Assembly (NCBI GenBank): GCA_026018925.1
Contig: JAKSZU010000025.1
Coordinates: 28,070,696 to 28,134,695, forward strand
DNA: 64,000 bases
Direction of reading: 5' to 3'
Origin: Tupaia tana
Lineage: Eukaryota; Chordata; Mammalia; Scandentia; Tupaiidae
Shown: in pieces, positions 1 to 11,352 of the stretch
How positions within the stretch are numbered: the first letter of the stretch is position 1
How the letters are laid out: the number at the start of each line of letters is the position of its first letter
Program-made: the position numbers and the translations under genes
The notes under the pieces: model-generated
Database searches by the model: none
What the model was told of the DNA's origin: nothing
What the model saw: the letters and a program-made list of their open reading frames with translations, nothing else

Positions 1-221
1 CATGATATCTAATTCCAAACACAGTTCTTAAATATTTGAAGAGTTTTAGATAATACATCTAGCAGGATGAAAATAAATGGGAGTATTTTAAACTAATTTA
101 TATAATCTTTTCTTGAATCACTAATCAAAATATGAGAATACTTTCCTTTAATCTCTTCTTTGCTAAGTCAATATAATACTCTCTGAGATTATATTACGTT
201 TTATGGGATGGTAGAACTATA

Positions 222-443
222 TTAGTGCCATTGATTATCCGACTGGAAGGCTGTGTGGCTGAGAAGCTCTGTAGACTGATAGGAGCAGGTGCCTTTGGGC
301 TCTAGGAAGAACTTGATGGGACCTTGTTTACATTTGTAAATATCGTCTCCTGGTTTACAGTGGACCATTTTTTCTATAGAAGACTCAGTAACCTCAGCTA
401 TGAGAGCCAGGACTGCAAGAGGGACTAGAGTCAACAGGAGCAT
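222..443 (-). other. 73-codon ORF with signal-peptide-like start, unrecognised
   Basis: The ORF opens with Met and about 17 hydrophobic residues (Leu/Val/Ala-rich), as in a secretory signal peptide. A short polar part with three cysteines (near residues 29, 38 and 53) follows and ends at a stop. It matches no secreted family I recognise. The cysteine spacing does not fit beta-defensins, WAP or Kunitz domains. It could be the first exon of a small secreted protein read through into intron, a pseudogene, or chance. No promoter, splice partner or poly-A signal could be tied to it. An old MIR lies just upstream in its own direction. I see no coding support beyond the hydrophobic start. Confidence 0.15.
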
Positions 444-537
444 TCTTTACTGAAAATAGCTCCTCTCTGCCCCAGCCCCCCGCTGCTGGGTCTCTTTGGT
501 TTCATACTCTTGGTGTGATGCTGGGCACTTTGGTAAT

Positions 538-724
538 CATTAACATATACAAACTCAACCCTCACGGCATCTGTAGAAGATACATGTATTAATACTGCTT
601 TTTTATAGAAGAGGCAAATGAAGCAGTGAGGGTAAGTGACTTAACATGCTCTCTACTGCAAGAAAGTGGTAGCAACAGAGTCTACACTCAGATAACCCTT
701 TTCCAGAGTCTATGCTCTTAACTC
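538..724 (-). repeat. MIR SINE fossil
   Basis: The stretch follows the antisense MIR core: a 'gaggcaaatgaag' block like the usual 'gaggaaactgag', then 'taagtgacttaacatg', then a 'gtggtagcaacagagtc' block, and 'tatgctcttaact' at the end. It is diverged, as expected for this ancient family. Confidence 0.8.
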
Positions 725-735
725 AGTCTTATACA

Positions 736-1470
736 GACAAAGATAATGAGAAAATGTAATCATGAATTAGTGACATTGTCACCCCAAAGTGTTTATGGTA
801 CATGTGTGATAGAATTATATGATGCATGCATTTAAATTTTAAATTGACATACCATATATACATACCTAGCGGTAATAAGGTATAAAATACAATAGATATA
901 ATATCTTTATTACATATGAAATATTGCACATCCAGAGGCTGATACTAATTTAAAACTCTTTCATGCTCCTTGAATATGGTTTTTCTTCTCCTTACTTGCC
1001 TGTAAAACCTACTCAACCTTTACAATCTCTCTGTCCTTTGAAATATGAAAATGGATTTCTGCTGTCACATTCTAAGGCAGAAGCTCCAGAATAAGATAGC
1101 TAAAGCATAAAATATGGGCCAGTATAGACTATGTGGGGAATGAAATTTAAGGGAAATGTGTGTGGGGTTGAAGGGAGAAGACAGAACTAGCATGCGACAT
1201 GAATCACGTGAAACTATTGTGGACGAGGTGATTGGGAAGTTATATTTAGGTCAATGGGATATAATGTTCAAATAAACTAGCTATGTGTCGGCATCAATAA
1301 ACATCAGCATGATATTTGAATATTACAAAACAGTGGGATTTGTTACATCATTTGGTTTAACTCTACAAACAATGCAGTGAGCATAGACAGCATTATTTAA
1401 TCTCCATACACCGGAAAATCAAAAAGAACATGGAAAATGAAACATTGAAGCATGAATTCATTTGGGTATG
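736..1470. other. AT-rich DNA, nothing recognised
   Basis: This is AT-rich single-copy-looking sequence without a credible ORF or a repeat I can name. A 66-codon reverse ORF at 729-929 has no family signature and is best taken as chance. Confidence 0.5.
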
Positions 1471-1485
1471 AAAATTTTAAAATTT

Positions 1486-2060
1486 ATGCTTTTTTTTTTT
1501 TTTGGTAATACACATTTTCCACGCTTTTTTTGAGGACCCTCTCATATAGGCTTACTCTGTCCTTCATTTTAAAAAATAAAATAAAATACAACAGCTCAAG
1601 CTAACACACCTCCCATGAGCAGGAATCGTAGCATCCTCCCGAACACGTCCAGTGGCATGGATGAGGTCCAGGTCCTCGCCCGGTCTCCCAGTTCCTGGTG
1701 AACTTTCGCACCTGCCATCTGCGTTGCTGGTCTGCTTTGTAGCTGCATATCTCCAACGATTTCTTTTCCTGAATGCATAAGCCATTCCTTTATCTTCGAT
1801 TCACTAAATGCAGTGCTGACATACAGTTTTTGAGAGCAAGAAGCTTTTACTGATGACATGGAGTATGGACTGGGAAGTGAGAACTGCGCGAGGAGAAACG
1901 TCGCCGCGCTGTGGGCGTCAGAGCAGAGCCCTCGGCTTCATGAGCTCTGCTCTCATCCCGGGCCTCCCTGCTCTGACCCATCCTTTTTGCCTGTACTGTC
2001 TCTCTCCGCATCTTGGGTCCCAGTCTCCTTTGTGACCTACAAAAGTCTAATGCCAAAATT
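1486..2060 (-). pseudogene. Possible processed retrocopy with A-tail, source gene unknown
   Basis: On the reverse strand a GC-richer leader (about 2060-1860) runs into an 87-codon ORF (1859-1596) beginning with Met at 1859. An AT-rich tail like a 3' UTR follows, then an uninterrupted run of 15 A (1490-1504 read in reverse). That order of leader, ORF, trailer and A-tail is what a retrocopied mRNA looks like. A second open frame (1785-1564) overlaps it, so a frameshift within an older coding region is possible. I could not assign the protein, and no clean target-site duplication was found: flanks near 1470 and 2055 share only short AT-rich words. The alternative is a single genomic exon next to a chance poly-T run. 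Confidence 0.3.
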
Positions 2061-3050
2061 CTTGTAACTTATCACGTTGAGGGATCTAATTAGCCCTCCA
2101 AATTCCTTCAAAAGGAGAGCACCTTACATAAACAGGTGATTGACTTAAACAGAGAGCACTTTCTTCTTACTAAGAATTTCCTCAAGAATAGCTAGCTCAA
2201 TTTGCTTCCATCTCTAATTATAAAAAGGGTTAATATGGAACAGTCAAAAAGTTCTTGTTAACTGTGAGAGCTTTGCTCATAACTCCCCAACATTTCTCTT
2301 CACTGCAGATTTATGGATGCACTTTAGATACCAGTACACAGAGAATCCACAAGATGAAAGGCTAACAGACAAGAACTATCTGAGAAAATGAAATATGGAC
2401 TTCACGTGTTCACATATGTCTATTTAAGAAGTGAGGTCAACTTATGAGGCGTGTCTGAGGCCTACATGTCGAGGACCAACTACAAATGTTCCCATTCAGT
2501 CTTCAGTACCTTTCCTTACCAGTAATCTGAGAGAGTTCTATAATTCGGACAGGTCTTAATAAGCAGTGAAGCAAACATAGCATCTTTTTTGCTTCTGGAA
2601 GCCATCTTTTTTCCAATGTACCATTCTGCTTCCCATGAAAGCACGGTGCTATGTTAAACATGTGTACCCCACTCCATTATGGGTTTATTTCCACTCCTGA
2701 TTCTTACAACAGTGTCCAAGAAGAGCATCTGGCCGTGGTTAAAGCTTTTCTTATTTAATAAGATACAGAAGAGATGAAGACTCTATGTTCATAGTCAAGA
2801 AACTCTAGAAAAACACACACCCAAATAACTATATTAAGAGAAATCAGTGCACAAATTAATTTTTAATGAGCTGTAAACAAGCTAAGATGAAAGGATGAAG
2901 AGTTCAATATTTCCCATAATTTTTTTAAGTGTAACTTAAATGAACTCCTCTTTGGGGTTGAAAAAAGCTTTGTCAGAAAATATGGCAGATAGATACAATG
3001 AGATGTTCACAGACTTAACTTCATAACATTAAAAATTTTCTGTTAAAAAT
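2061..3050. other. No gene or repeat recognised
   Basis: Single-copy-looking AT-rich sequence with no ORF of note and no clear repeat signature. Confidence 0.5.
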
Positions 3051-3110
3051 ATAAAAACTATGATAAAAATATGAAAACTATGATAAAAATATGAAAAATA
3101 TGATAACAAT
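3051..3110 (+). repeat. Three-copy 20-bp tandem repeat
   Basis: Three adjacent 20-bp units (3051-3070, 3071-3090, 3091-3110) share the pattern 'atgaaaactatgataaaaat' with one to three changes each. Confidence 0.85.
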
Positions 3111-3111
3111 T

Positions 3112-3240
3112 AAAGGACAAATGACCAAGTGGGAGATAATAACTCTAATATGTGCAACATCTAAAATCTCCCTTATACTTACTCAACTAAAGAAACTAAT
3201 CTAGAATGCAGAAAAGGCATGAACAGATAATTCACCATGT
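3112..3240 (+). repeat. Possible L1 3'-end fragment
   Basis: Phrases such as 'gcagaaaaggcatgaacagataattcacc' in spirit match the L1 ORF2/3' region that usually reads 'gggcaaaggacatgaacag'. The match is short and diverged, so the call is tentative. Confidence 0.35.
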
Positions 3241-6200
3241 TTGAAATCTGAATGTATATATTTATATAAATGTATGTATCAAACATGTAAAAACCCAAAC
3301 ACAATAAATACATGGTTTGGCCTATAATAGTAAGAGCATTTCAAACTGAGAGCACCCAGATGATGCCTTTGTCGATGTACTGTTTGTGGGGATAGCGTGC
3401 CTTTCATACTACTTCTGTCTTTTCCAATATCCTATAGTTTTTCTGCACGAGTTATTGCTGTGCTGTTGGATGTATGCACTTAGCCACTCAGGCCTTAAAT
3501 CTTGAACCCAGTGTTCTTCTTTGCTTCTTTTTTGTGTTCCTTGCTCTCAATTTGGCTTTACTGGATATCAAAATTATAACTCTTATTTTTTTTCCTGTTT
3601 AACATCCAATTGTTAAATTTGTTTTAAACTGTAAAATAATCATGTTTTGAATTTCTAATCATTTTCTGAATTGTTAGACTTTTGTTGTATTCTATTTTTA
3701 CCAATTTTTTTCTAATTCTAATTTATATGGTTTTTCCTTAATACCGTTTTAGCTGGTTTAAAACGCTAGCTTCCAGATCCTTCCTCTCTCTTTCTGTACG
3801 TCTTTCTGAAATGACTCCTATGCCTACAGGTATGTGATTTCGCTCAGATTTTCCTTCTTTACAGAAGTTGAGTATAGGCTTCTGTTATAATTTACTGCTG
3901 TTGCTCATTTCTAAGCAAACTAAAATTTCCTGGAAGGGTACATCAAGATAGTATCTAACCACATGACTCTAAAGCTGTATCCTCTGTCATTATAAGATTT
4001 AAAGACACAGCCTTGCATTTCCTGAGACATGCTGGCTTTGTTTCTTTGGCTGACTTTTATATAAACAATCTCCATACTTTTTACTCCATACTTACTCTTT
4101 GTGTTCAGCATGGATTCTGTTAACAAGAAGTTCACCTAAGTCCGGTGCTCAAGACTAAAAATGAGATTGAGTTAGCTAATTGCAAGAATTCATAAGGACC
4201 AGAGCACCTAACATCACCTAAATGTTCCACCGTGACCACAAACTTCCCTGAACACGAAGCGTTCACAGTCATCTTCCAGCGGGACTGTTCGAGGTTTTCC
4301 CCCCAGCCTCCCTACAACAAGCAGGGTGGATTCCGGGATATTCAGCTCTAGGGCTCATTCGAAAACTGTTTATTTTCTGTCTCCTTTATCTTGCAGAGTT
4401 GTTGGAAGGATATAATTCTCATTGCTGCTTTGATTTGACTGCACACACATGGGGATAGTTTACATATGATTTTATTAAAGGTGATGTCAGTGGTATTTCC
4501 GATATGTATCTCTAAGTGACTATGTTTTACAAGGAGATTTAGCTACTCAAAAGAGTATGCCAACACCTACCCCGCAGACAAGATATTTACCACTGCCACT
4601 CACATGAAAATTTAATTAAAAGGAAAAGGAAACTCTGCCCATTTAAAAAATATTTTTCAAAGGCTATTTATCTTTAAGATGTGTACGGAACAAAAGTGCC
4701 CAACTTTACTGTGTTTGCACATCTTTTAGTTAGTATAAACTGTCATGATAGAGAGAACTTTCATTTTACTTGTGTTGAAAAACTAATAATTGTGAAGAAT
4801 AGGTCTATCCAGTTCAAAAAGTAAATATTTGTATTGCTTAAGAAACCACTTAAACTTCTGGAGCTTATGCTGACACTAACTTAACACAAGGCTAAATAGT
4901 CTAGTAACTTTTTTCCTTTCGGGTTTTTAAAACTGTATTGTGATAACTTCCCTGGTGCACTGAAGAAGATGAAAACAAATGTGATTTGCATGAGACACTA
5001 CAGACTAATCCACCCTCTTCCAGATGGACCAGCTCTTACTTAAAGTTTCCAAATTTGTTATTAATAATGCATGATAAAAGTAATATTTAATTTTCAACTC
5101 ATCTATAACATTAGTAATGTGGATTATACCATGGACTAAAGTATTAAACTGTCACTAAAACAACAGGAATCTCAATGCAAATAACAAGTTCTTAACCTAG
5201 TTTAAAGTGTGCTCACTGTATCAGCAAATAAATATGAAGTAGAGAGCAGTTTGCCAAAACACAGGCTTTACGTTGGAGCTTGGAATTTGCGCATTTTTAA
5301 TCTTCAGTTCTATAAATCTGAAACTCCCCCTCTCCTGGAGAGGGCCCTGGAAGAAGCGTGTGGTGTAAGTTGGCTAGGCTATGGTCACGCGCACGGTGGC
5401 CGACTTACAACGTTACTTTTTAATTACTTGAAATGCCTTTAGATTCGCAGAATGCAGCTGGAAACAGATTATGTTAAATTCTAGGAAAAGCCTAGGTTAT
5501 TCTCTCCCGGGTACTTAATGAATATTAAGGTGAATCAGATTTCAGTTTGAGTCTCTTATATCAAAACATGCAAAGCTCACATATCTCTCCTCTCAAAGAT
5601 GCTTGCTGGGATAGTGCTTAAATTTGGAAAGGCTGCTGAGGTTTTCATATCTGGCCTAAGTGGCCAGTTTTGGCATTTTCCCCAGGGAATGGTGTACATG
5701 AGACTTGACAAAGGAGTTTCATTTTAGGCAATTTCCCAAATGCTTACAGAGGATATATTTCCATCTAGATCAGTGACACCGAGAAAAAGCAAGAAAACTA
5801 ATTGTGTTTCAGGCAATCAGGATGAAGTGAGGAAATAGAAACTGAGCAAGAGCGCATCAATCTGAATCACGAAACTTGCTCAGGCCAGAACTGCATTTCT
5901 CTCCAGAAACACGGACCTTATCTTTGAAAGAGCCTTCAGAATCCCAGAGCACGTTCCCTCCCAACTTCAACTGAAGACTTTAAAAAAAAAATTAATGACA
6001 ACACGATTATTATAAATGGACTGAAAATAAAGAAGAGAAATGCGCTATTTAAAATTAGGAACATATTGGGCGTTTCTATGTAAGATGCAATCCAGGCACA
6101 CAGATAAAATGAACAGCGAGTGACAATTTTTCAGAAATCATGCAACAGTGAACCCCAGCCTCAGAGCACCACTCGTTCTCTGACTGAGTTCTTGTCAAAC

Positions 6201-6530
6201 ATCAGATCCGTGGGAACTGATTAGCATGCCCGCGGCTCTGACACAGACCCACAACCTATCCTGAGGGTCTGGTAAAACCATCAAGATTAGGCTAAATTTC
6301 AGCAGTGTGACAAATTCCCAGAATCTCAGACAGTCTGACAGTTGTACCTGCTCTTGCCCTGTTCTGTACCGTGGGGGGACACCCAGGTCCGTGGGAGGGC
6401 CCAACGGGCACTCAGTTTCCACATTCATGGTGCGCTCTTGAAGATGATGACTAGACTAAAGATTTGCAGTGAATTTACATTTCCAAAGGGTCCTCAGTCC
6501 TGTTTTCAATATCTGCGTGAGTGAACTGGC
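3241..6530. other. Long AT-rich stretch without genes; one conserved-looking segment
   Basis: No credible ORF is present; the longest is 77 codons and matches nothing. Parts of 3500-3900 resemble very old LINE sequence but cannot be assigned. The segment 5200-5460 is more complex and contains CpG-bearing unique sequence next to a homeodomain-type 'ttaattac' word, so it could be a conserved noncoding element. Confidence 0.45.
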
Positions 6531-6534
6531 TCTT

Positions 6535-6873
6535 GGCCTGAATGTTTGTGTACCCAAAATTCATAGCTGGGAATCCTAAACCTCAAGTGATGACCTAGAA
6601 TATGGAGCCTTCGGAAAGTGATTAGGTCCTAACTCCTTCCTCGTACAGATTACTGCTGTCCTAAAAGGCTAAGCAAGCCGGAGTTTGCCCATAGCATGTG
6701 GGACACAGTGAGAAGTTGCTATTTTGTGAGCCAAGAAATGAGCCTCATCAGACACTAAGCTGATGCTTTGACTTTGAACTTTCCAGAATCTGGAAGTGTA
6801 AGGGATTTCTGTCATTTATAAGCCACCTCATTTATGTTATTTCATTATAGAAAGCCAAATGGACTAAGGCAGG
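6535..6873 (+). mobile_element. MaLR-type LTR fossil (MLT1/MST-like)
   Basis: It opens with a diverged 'gaatgtttgtgtacccaaaa' then 'ttcatagctgggaatcctaa', like the MaLR LTR start, and has the middle 'ggtgattaggtc'. It ends with 'ataagccacctcatttatg' and 'gccaaatggactaaggca', the typical MaLR 3' end. It is a solitary LTR of about 340 bp with no internal retroviral sequence beside it. Confidence 0.75.
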
Positions 6874-6954
6874 CCCTCAGAGTTGACTTCTTAAATATTA
6901 GTTTTCTTCCAGAACACTCTACCTACCCCTCGTAGTTGACACTGCTATACAAAC

Positions 6955-7310
6955 TCCCGTGTGCGCGATGTGCCCAGCTGGTCACCCTGAACGTCTGCAC
7001 TTCCTTCATCTCACGTGGCAATGTCCCCGCTCCTGTTACTCCTGTCCCCAAGTTTCTCATCATTCTATTCCCCCTTCAAATCATGGCTGCCCCAGTAGCT
7101 TTGCTGAGTTCCAGCAGCTCTGCTTCTCACCTGGATCGTGAAAACAGCCCCCTGATGGCGTCTCTGTCTCCAGTGGGTGCCTCTCACTCACCATCCATTC
7201 AGCCTCAAAAGAGCGATCTCTAAACTACACCACGGCAGGGCTGGTTCCGACTCCTCTCTGAGGGTGTCTCCTGTGTCTCCATGAACCAGTTCCCCACTCA
7301 CAGGTCAGTC
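6955..7310 (+). repeat. L2 LINE fragment
   Basis: 'tctcacctggatcgtgaaaa' followed by a 'cagccccctgatggcgtctc' block, and later 'aaagagcgatctctaaac', follow the L2 3' region in order. Open frames over it (6936-7223) are remnants or chance. Confidence 0.6.
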
Positions 7311-7427
7311 ATGAGGAAGAGAACGGGAGGAATCGCCACGCCGAGAGCGTTCCTTATTTTCCAGCCATTCTCCCAGGATGTCTATAATTTTTATTTAAAT
7401 AACGTGAAAGGTACACATTAACAAATG

Positions 7428-7690
7428 TGGGGGCCAGACGGGGGTGCAGTGTTATTGCGTGACCTTCCGTGGGACCGCCCCACATGGGAACACGCCTGTT
7501 TCAGGGTGGACAATGGCTCTGAACAGGCAGGAAAAAATGTGCCTCTTGTCAAGGGCCAGGTAGGGCCTGGGAGGAGATTGCAGAGACAGGGCTCTGTGGG
7601 GAGATCTCTCTCTCTCTCTCTCTCTCTCCCTCCCTCCCTCCCTCCCTCATCTCTCTCGCTCATGGAAGAAACAAATAAATAAGCTTAAAA
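7428..7690 (+). repeat. Diverged tRNA-SINE relative with (CT)n tail
   Basis: A 'gggggccag' head, a roughly 180-bp body and a long CT stretch (about 7605-7650) ending in an 'aaataaataag' A-tail give the outline of the local SINE class. The body is too changed to place in a subfamily. Confidence 0.5.
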
Positions 7691-8044
7691 ATTATTTTAA
7701 AAATATATATGAGGCTAAAAGTTAACAGTGAAAGGACATTCTTAATGCTAGCTTTTGTCCTATTACTATGTTAGTTTTTGTTTATTTGCATTTTTGCTTG
7801 CTTTGTTTTTTAACAATCCTGAAAATTACTTGCATAACCCTACGTGAAGTATTTATATGTCTCTTCTTGATTCCCAACCCTATTTAATATTGTTTACTTT
7901 ACATTAAATATGATAGTTACGACCCAATTTTCTTCCTTTGTGATTTTCATACTTCCTTTTCTTCATAGACTATCCTGAACTTTACTTTTACATTCCCTAT
8001 TTATTATAGATTTGTACATTTGCTTAAATACTATTTCAAAATTC
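7691..8044. other. AT-rich DNA, nothing recognised
   Basis: T-rich single-copy-looking sequence between a SINE and a minisatellite. No ORF or known element was found. Confidence 0.5.
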
Positions 8045-9535
8045 ATCAACAGAAGACACAAACTGGGGTATGCAGTGCATCTCAGTGAATTGTGCTGTAG
8101 GTCTTGGTGAGGATTGCTGTGGGTCTCAGTGAGGTTTGGGACTGAGTAGGGTATGCTGTGGGTTGCAGTGATGTGTGCAGTGGTCTCAGTGATGTGTGCA
8201 GTGGTCTCAGTGAGGTGTGCTGTGGGTCGCAGTGAGGTTTGAGTCTGAGTGAGGTGTGCTGTGGTTCGCAGTGAGGTGTGCTGTGGGTCATAGTGGATTG
8301 TGCTGCTGATCTCGGACGTTTACTGTGAGTCTCAGTGAGGCTGAGTCTGAGTGGGGTGTGCTGTGGGTCTCAGTGTTGTGTGCAGTGGCCTCACTGAGGT
8401 GTGCTGTGGGTTGCAGTGGGGTGTGCTATGGATTAAAGTGGGGTGTGCTGTGGGTCTCAGTGATTTGTGCTGTGGGTTTGAGTAAGGTTTGCTCTGGGAC
8501 TCAGTGATGTTTGGGTCTCAGTGGAGTGTGCTGTGAGTCGCAGTTTTGTGCTGTGGGTCTCAGTAATGTGTACAGTGGTCTCACTCAAGTGTGCTGGGGG
8601 CCGCAGTGGGGTGTGCTTCAGGTCACAGTGGGGTGTGCTGTGAATCTCAGTGAATTGAGCTGTGGTTCTTGGGTTTGCTGTGGGTCTCAGTGAGGTTTGG
8701 GTCACAGTGGGGTGTGCTGTGAATCTCAGTGAATTGTGCTGTGGTTCTTAGGTTTGCTGTGGGTCTCAGTGAGGTTTGAGTCACAGTGGGGTGTGCTGTG
8801 AATCTCAGTGAATTGTGCTGTGGTTCTTAGGTTTGCTATGGGTCTCAGTGAGGTTTGGGTCACAGTGGGGTGTGCTGTGGATCTCAGTGAATTGTGCTGT
8901 GGTTCTTAGGTTTGCTGTGAGTCTCAGGTTTGGGTCTGCGTGGGGTGTGCTATGGGTTGCAGTTTTGTGCTGTGGGTCTCAGTAATATGTGCAGTGGTCT
9001 TAGTGATATGTGCTGTCAGTAACAGTGTGGTTTGCAGTGGGTTAAAGTGAGGTGTGGTGCAGATCCCAGTGAATTGTGCTCTGGGTCTCAGTGAGGTTTG
9101 CTCTGTTTCTCAGTGAGTTTTGGGTCTGAGAGGGGTGTGCTGTGGGCCGCACTGGGGTGTACTGTGGGTCTCAGTGAGGATTGCTCTGAGGTTGGGTCTG
9201 AATGCTGTGTGCTCTTAGACGCAGATTTGTGCTGTGGGTATCAGTGATGTGTGTGGTGGTCTCACCGAGGTGTGCTATGTGTCACAGGGTGTGTGTGGGT
9301 TAAAGTGGGGTGTGCTGTGGATCTCAGTGAATTTTTCTGTGGGTCTCATTGAGTTTTGGGGTCTGAGTAAGGGTTGCTATGGGTCGCAGTTTTGTGCTGT
9401 GGGTATCAGTGATGTGTGCTGTGGTCTCACTGAGGTGTGCTTAGGGTCGCAGTTGGTTGTGCTGTGGGTCAAAGTGCAGTGTGCTGTGGATCTCAGTAAA
9501 TTATGATATGGGTCTCAGTGAGGTCTGAGTAAAAT
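8045..9535. repeat. Large GT-rich minisatellite (about 1.5 kb)
   Basis: The block is built of variable units of about 17-22 bp such as 'gtgtgctgtgggtctcagtgag' and 'gtttgggtctgagtgg'. A/C content is low on this strand. ORFs read from it (for example 8325-8507 or 9234-9506) are repeat artefacts. Confidence 0.95.
8633..8948. repeat. 79-bp higher-order repeat inside the minisatellite
   Basis: 'gtgtgctgtg' followed by 'atctcagtgaattg' recurs at 8633, 8712, 8791 and 8870, exactly 79 bp apart. Copies are nearly identical, so this part was amplified recently as a compound unit. Confidence 0.9.
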
Positions 9536-9564
9536 TCAATGTCCTATGTTATCCCATGTTTAAT

Positions 9565-9808
9565 TTAATATTTCTTTCTACCAGAGGGTGCATTCGCTTT
9601 TCAGAGAGCAGGAGTGAAACCCCCAGTGGACAGTGGTCAGACCCAATCCTTTTTCCTCTATGCTGTGTCCAGTCAGGATTTGGGGCACACACAAACATGC
9701 ACCAGACATGTTTGCAAGCCACTGGACCAGGTTTCGAACCATAGTCAACCATGAGGGTTCCAACTTTTTACACATGCACTTAATCACTTAACTACAGGGC
9801 TGGCCCTC
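9565..9808 (-). repeat. Diverged SINE-T relative
   Basis: Read in reverse, the copy has the head ('gggccagccctgtag...'), a B-box-like 'ggtttcgaacc' (as its complement), the 'gtgccccaaatcc' centre and the end 'gcaccctctgg'. It is more changed than the copies with clean duplications. Confidence 0.75.
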
Positions 9809-9809
9809 C

Positions 9810-10572
9810 TGTCAGTGTTCTGGACATTCACTCTTCTTCATTTCGGCAAGCACAGTTTAGTTAGCGAACCCTTTTTAAGCACAAAATATGCAACAAAAAG
9901 GTATTTCATAATTTTTTTTAAGTTACTGCTCAACATTCTCCTATTACAAAGAGCCTCTCACTCCAAAGAATGGTCAGACCCAAGAAGCCAACTGTGCTAA
10001 GACTGGAAAACAGGGAGTCCAGATCACAGGTCTCTGTTGTGCATCAGGGGTTATGGCAAAGTCATTTCCTCCATTTGCACTTTTGTTATTACATTGCTTT
10101 GCCCTGCTATCTATTTTGGTTCGCTCATTTTCTAAGCTAACTGCACAGTTAGCAGATGGGTTTTTAAATTGCACCTGAGCTTTGCATGATGGCTTTTTGA
10201 ATCCGTGTTCCTCTTTCCTGCATTTCGTCTTAACTTTCCTGGTGTGCATCCTGGAGCTCGGCTCTGGGAGGCAGGTGGTGTCTTGACAAGCCCACGCGTG
10301 TCCGAGTCCGAGTCTTCACTGCACGTTCTCTCAGCGTCACGGCAGGAAGGAGCATCTGTCTACAGAACTTGGAAAAATCACTTTGCCTTTGTCCCGTCAC
10401 AGTTTGGCTGATGAAAAGTCACATGCCATTCTACTTCTCATTTCTTTGTAAGTAACTAGCTTGTTGGTCTCTGTGCATTTTTGGAATCACTTTGAATCTT
10501 TTGTGTTTTAAAATGTCATGAGGGAGGCACCTACATAAGCATTTTCCCAGCCATTGGGCTCTGTTCTTTCTT
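9810..10572. other. No gene recognised
   Basis: Single-copy-looking sequence. A 91-codon reverse ORF (9974-10249) has no recognisable features. Confidence 0.45.
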
Positions 10573-10574
10573 TA

Positions 10575-10862
10575 CTTCTTTCTTTGCATTTTTTTTTAAC
10601 ATTTTTATCAGAGGGCACATGTGTTGGCTGGAGAGAGACAGACAGAAAGAGGAAAAAAACACCCCTGTGGGGGTTGAGCACACCTCCATCCCTTTTCCTC
10701 CACCCCTTTTCCTCCACCCCTGTGCCCATTGGGGTTAGGGCGCTGTCATCCATGCAACAGGCATGTCTCACAAACTACTGGGTCAGGGCCTCTGACCACA
10801 GGGTCAGCCATGTGGGTCTGGCTGCCTACCCACCAGGCCATGGAGCCAGCTCTTTTTTACTT
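10575..10862 (-). repeat. Old SINE relative
   Basis: It starts with the reverse tail pattern (T-run, 'cagagggcacatgtg', 'gagagagacagacag') and ends near 'ccatggagccagctc', the reverse of a SINE head. It contains a short duplication of a 'ccttttcctccacccc' word. Confidence 0.55.
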
Positions 10863-10865
10863 TGC

Positions 10866-11112
10866 CCTTTTAAAATTTATTTATTTATTTATTTGTCAGA
10901 GAGCACATGTGCTTTCCAGAGAAAGAGACTGAGAGACAGAAAGGTAGAGAAGCATCTCCCAGGGCTGCGGCACCCTGGAACCCCCTCTCTTCCTCTCTTC
11001 CCTGTCAGCAATGGGGGTGTGAACGGACAAGGTGCAGAGGGTTTCCAAGATGGCAGGGCAGAACCGGAACCTCAGTGAGCATGTGGGACCCTAGGCTATG
11101 CGGCTGACTTTT
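10866..11112 (-). repeat. Old SINE relative, second copy in a cluster
   Basis: The (ttta)n start followed by 'gtcagagagcacatgtgc' and 'agagacagaaagg' is the reverse tail of the same class. The rest is diverged. Confidence 0.5.
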
Positions 11113-11114
11113 CT

Positions 11115-11352
11115 GTTCCATTAGGCATCAGAAAAAGAATGAGAGAGGGATGGGAGAGAGAAATCATGCCCAGCAGGACTCATTCCCAGGACCCTCTCTC
11201 CTCCAATCCTGGGCATGCATGCACGGAGGCTGGGCCTGACTGCTCAGCCCAGGGGGCTGGGCTTCCTCACACTGCGCTCGGCACTGAGCCAGGGCAGGAC
11301 CAGCCCGCCGTGGTTGGTCTTGGTGGGCTCTCCTGTGGGGACCAGCCACATC
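11115..11352 (-). repeat. Possible third old SINE copy
   Basis: 'gagagagggatgggagagag' and 'ctcctccaatcctgggcatg', ending in 'tgtggggaccagcc', give a weak outline of the reverse SINE. Assignment is tentative. Confidence 0.35.

Noticed and set aside
222-443. Beta-defensin exon
   Set aside because: Only three cysteines, with spacing that does not fit the six-cysteine defensin pattern.
8045-9535. CRISPR-like array
   Set aside because: Units are adjacent with no unique spacers of constant length, and the DNA is mammalian; it is a minisatellite.
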